In this document: positions 62,916-64,000 of the stretch, one piece after another
Layout of the letters: each line of letters begins with the position of its first letter
How positions within the stretch are numbered: position 1 is the first letter of the stretch
NCBI GenBank assembly: GCA_963790875.1
Contig: CAWBQT010000003.1
Coordinates: forward strand, 1-64,000
DNA from: AP-15 sp963790875
GTDB lineage: Bacteria > Pseudomonadota > Alphaproteobacteria > ATCC43930 > CGMCC-115725
DNA: 64,000 nt
Reading direction: 5' to 3'
Notes under the pieces: generated by a model
The model's input: only the letters and a program-made list of their open reading frames with translations
What the model was told of the DNA's origin: nothing
Databases searched by the model: none
Made by a program: the position numbers and the translations under genes

Positions 62916-63665
62916 CTATTCCTTGGCGGGATCGGCGACGAGCTTCTTCAGCCCGGTCATGTCGACGGCCCCCGGAACGACCTGATCGCCGATCACGAAG
63001 GCGGGCGTGCCGTTGATCCCGAGCGCGTCGGCCAGCTTCATGTTGGCTTCGATCGCCTCATTGATTTGCGGCGTCGCCATGTCGTGCTTCAACTGCGCGA
63101 CGTCGAGCCCGACCAATTCTGCGATGCGGAAGACGGTGTCGTCGGTGAGGTTGCCGTGGGCGTTCATCAACGCCCGGTGAAAGGCCTCGTATTTGCCCTG
63201 GCGCGCCGCGGCGAGGGCCGCATGCGCCGCGCTCACCGATACCGGCCCGAGGATCGGAAACTCCTTGTAGACGACGCGCAGCTGGGGATCCTTGGCCTCG
63301 AGCTTGTCGAGCGACGGCTGGGTCTCTTTGCAATATGGGCAGCGGTAGTCGAAGAACTCGACGAGCGTCACCTTGCCCTGCGGGTTGCCGCCGACCGGCG
63401 TCTGCGGATTATCGTAAATTTCCTGGCGATGACCGGCGATCAGTGACGCGGTTTTGGCGTCCGCATCGCGATCGAGCTTCGCCTCGGCGGCATGCAGCGC
63501 ACCGACCAGCATGTCGGGGTTTTTCGTCAGATAGTCGCGGACGATCGACTGGATCGCCTGGACCTGCGCCGGCGTGAAGTCGGCGGCTGCTGACGGGCGC
63601 CACGGCAACAGGGCGATAACGGCAAAGCCAAGGCCGAGGAGGAGGCGCGGGAGAGAACGGAACAC
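62916..63665 (-). CDS. DsbA-family thiol:disulfide protein, periplasmic
   Basis: 249 residues from GTG 63665, chosen for AGGAG 11 bp upstream and because it gives a clean signal peptide (LLLGLGFAVIALLPW, cleavage near AAA at ~28). The N-terminal domain FTPAQVQAIQSIVRDYLTKN precedes a DsbA-like thioredoxin domain with CPYC at residues 109-112 and cis-Pro in GTPAFVIGDQ. The ScsC/Com1-like arrangement suggests an oxidase or isomerase for exported proteins. Converges on maiA (5 bp gap). Confidence 0.88.
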   Translation of the reverse strand: MFRSLPRLLLGLGFAVIALLPWRPSAAADFTPAQVQAIQSIVRDYLTKNPDMLVGALHAAEAKLDRDADAKTASLIAGHRQEIYDNPQTPVGGNPQGKVTLVEFFDYRCPYCKETQPSLDKLEAKDPQLRVVYKEFPILGPVSVSAAHAALAAARQGKYEAFHRALMNAHGNLTDDTVFRIAELVGLDVAQLKHDMATPQINEAIEANMKLADALGINGTPAFVIGDQVVPGAVDMTGLKKLVADPAKE

Positions 63666-63893
63666 GACAGTGGAACTCCTGCGAGAGGAAAGGTTAGGGG
63701 GCCGAGAAAGCGGTGGGTTGGCTCGCCGTGCGGCCGGCGCTCGGTCGGAATCGTCGCGCACATACCCAACCCGCTCCCGCGTCAACGGATGGTCCATCAG
63801 TGCCGGGCGGTCCGCCGGGACGAGTGAAGTGTCGTCGTCCTTGCCTTCCGCGTCCTCGCCGTCGGAACCCAACGGGTGTCAGCCCCTCTCATT

Positions 63894-63925
63894 CCTACCC
63901 CCGCGGCCCCGCGGGCGGGGGTAGG
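63894..63925. repeat. GC-rich perfect palindrome
   Basis: CCTACCCCCGC (63894-63904), a 10-base loop, and GCGGGGGTAGG (63915-63925): an 11-bp perfect stem in the 335-bp gene-free right end of the window. Same style as the palindrome hit by the IS4 element (27273 on). Either a dispersed intergenic hairpin or a terminator without a U-run. Confidence 0.55.
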
Positions 63926-64000
63926 GCGGCGGTCATGGCTGCATCAAGCGTTGCCACCAGCCGCGCCGCGGGTTCGCCGGCTTTTCGGTCACGGTCTGCA

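Noticed and set aside
1..64000. tRNA, rRNA genes and CRISPR arrays
   Set aside because: Scanned by eye for clover-leaf-like sequences, rRNA blocks and regularly spaced repeats; none found. A covariance-model search would be needed to exclude short RNAs.

Overview
The window is GC-rich DNA (roughly 60-65% G+C by eye) from a Gram-negative bacterium, most likely an alphaproteobacterium. This rests on three kinds of evidence: the IS66, IS1595 and IS4 elements present; an ABC-type O-antigen export ATPase (Wzt); and ordinary chromosomal genes at the right end (maleylacetoacetate isomerase, DsbA-like protein, cupin). The genus cannot be fixed from the sequence alone.

About 56 kb (3.3-58.5 kb) is a surface-polysaccharide (O-antigen or exopolysaccharide) region heavily invaded by insertion sequences. 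Left to right it holds: an IS66 element (1-3266); a large membrane protein and its inverted, nonsense-mutated paralogue (3.7-10.2 kb); a GtrA/GtrB pair; a deoxysugar block (rfbC, an SDR, a DUF4910 protein, rfbF; 12.2-16.4 kb); a fucosyltransferase-like gene and a GDP-mannose 3,5-epimerase homologue; Wzt without an intact Wzm; a PIG-L deacetylase and a sugar C-methyltransferase; a GH26-like secreted hydrolase; several GT2/GT4 glycosyltransferases and methyltransferases; a Wzy-like polymerase (42.3-43.5 kb); two secreted beta-rich proteins (48.5-50.8 kb); and a complete four-gene GDP-D-glycero-alpha-D-manno-heptose set (51.7-54.6 kb). The last ~4 kb is unrelated, intact metabolic sequence.

The genes fit one theme. 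Nucleotide sugars are made (CDP-glucose, NDP-6-deoxy and C-methyl sugars, GDP-L-galactose or GDP-gulose type, GDP-heptose). They are assembled by GT2/GT4 enzymes, methylated, polymerised or exported, and possibly trimmed. The region is visibly decaying. Two genes carry in-frame nonsense codons (TAA at 9687, TGA at 57755). Two GT2 genes are frameshifted. wzm survives only as two relics. rfbC, a GT4 gene, an integrase and several transposases remain as fragments.

Mobile DNA is resolvable to the base in places. One IS66 copy (37610-40881) sits inside an IS1595-type transposase gene with a perfect 8-bp target duplication. A decayed IS4-family element (27296-28763) keeps its inverted repeats and a perfect 10-bp duplication, and it landed in a palindrome. 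A third, different IS66 (45584-48115) has a near-perfect duplication. Two nearly identical IS66 copies in direct orientation bracket about 34 kb of the locus.
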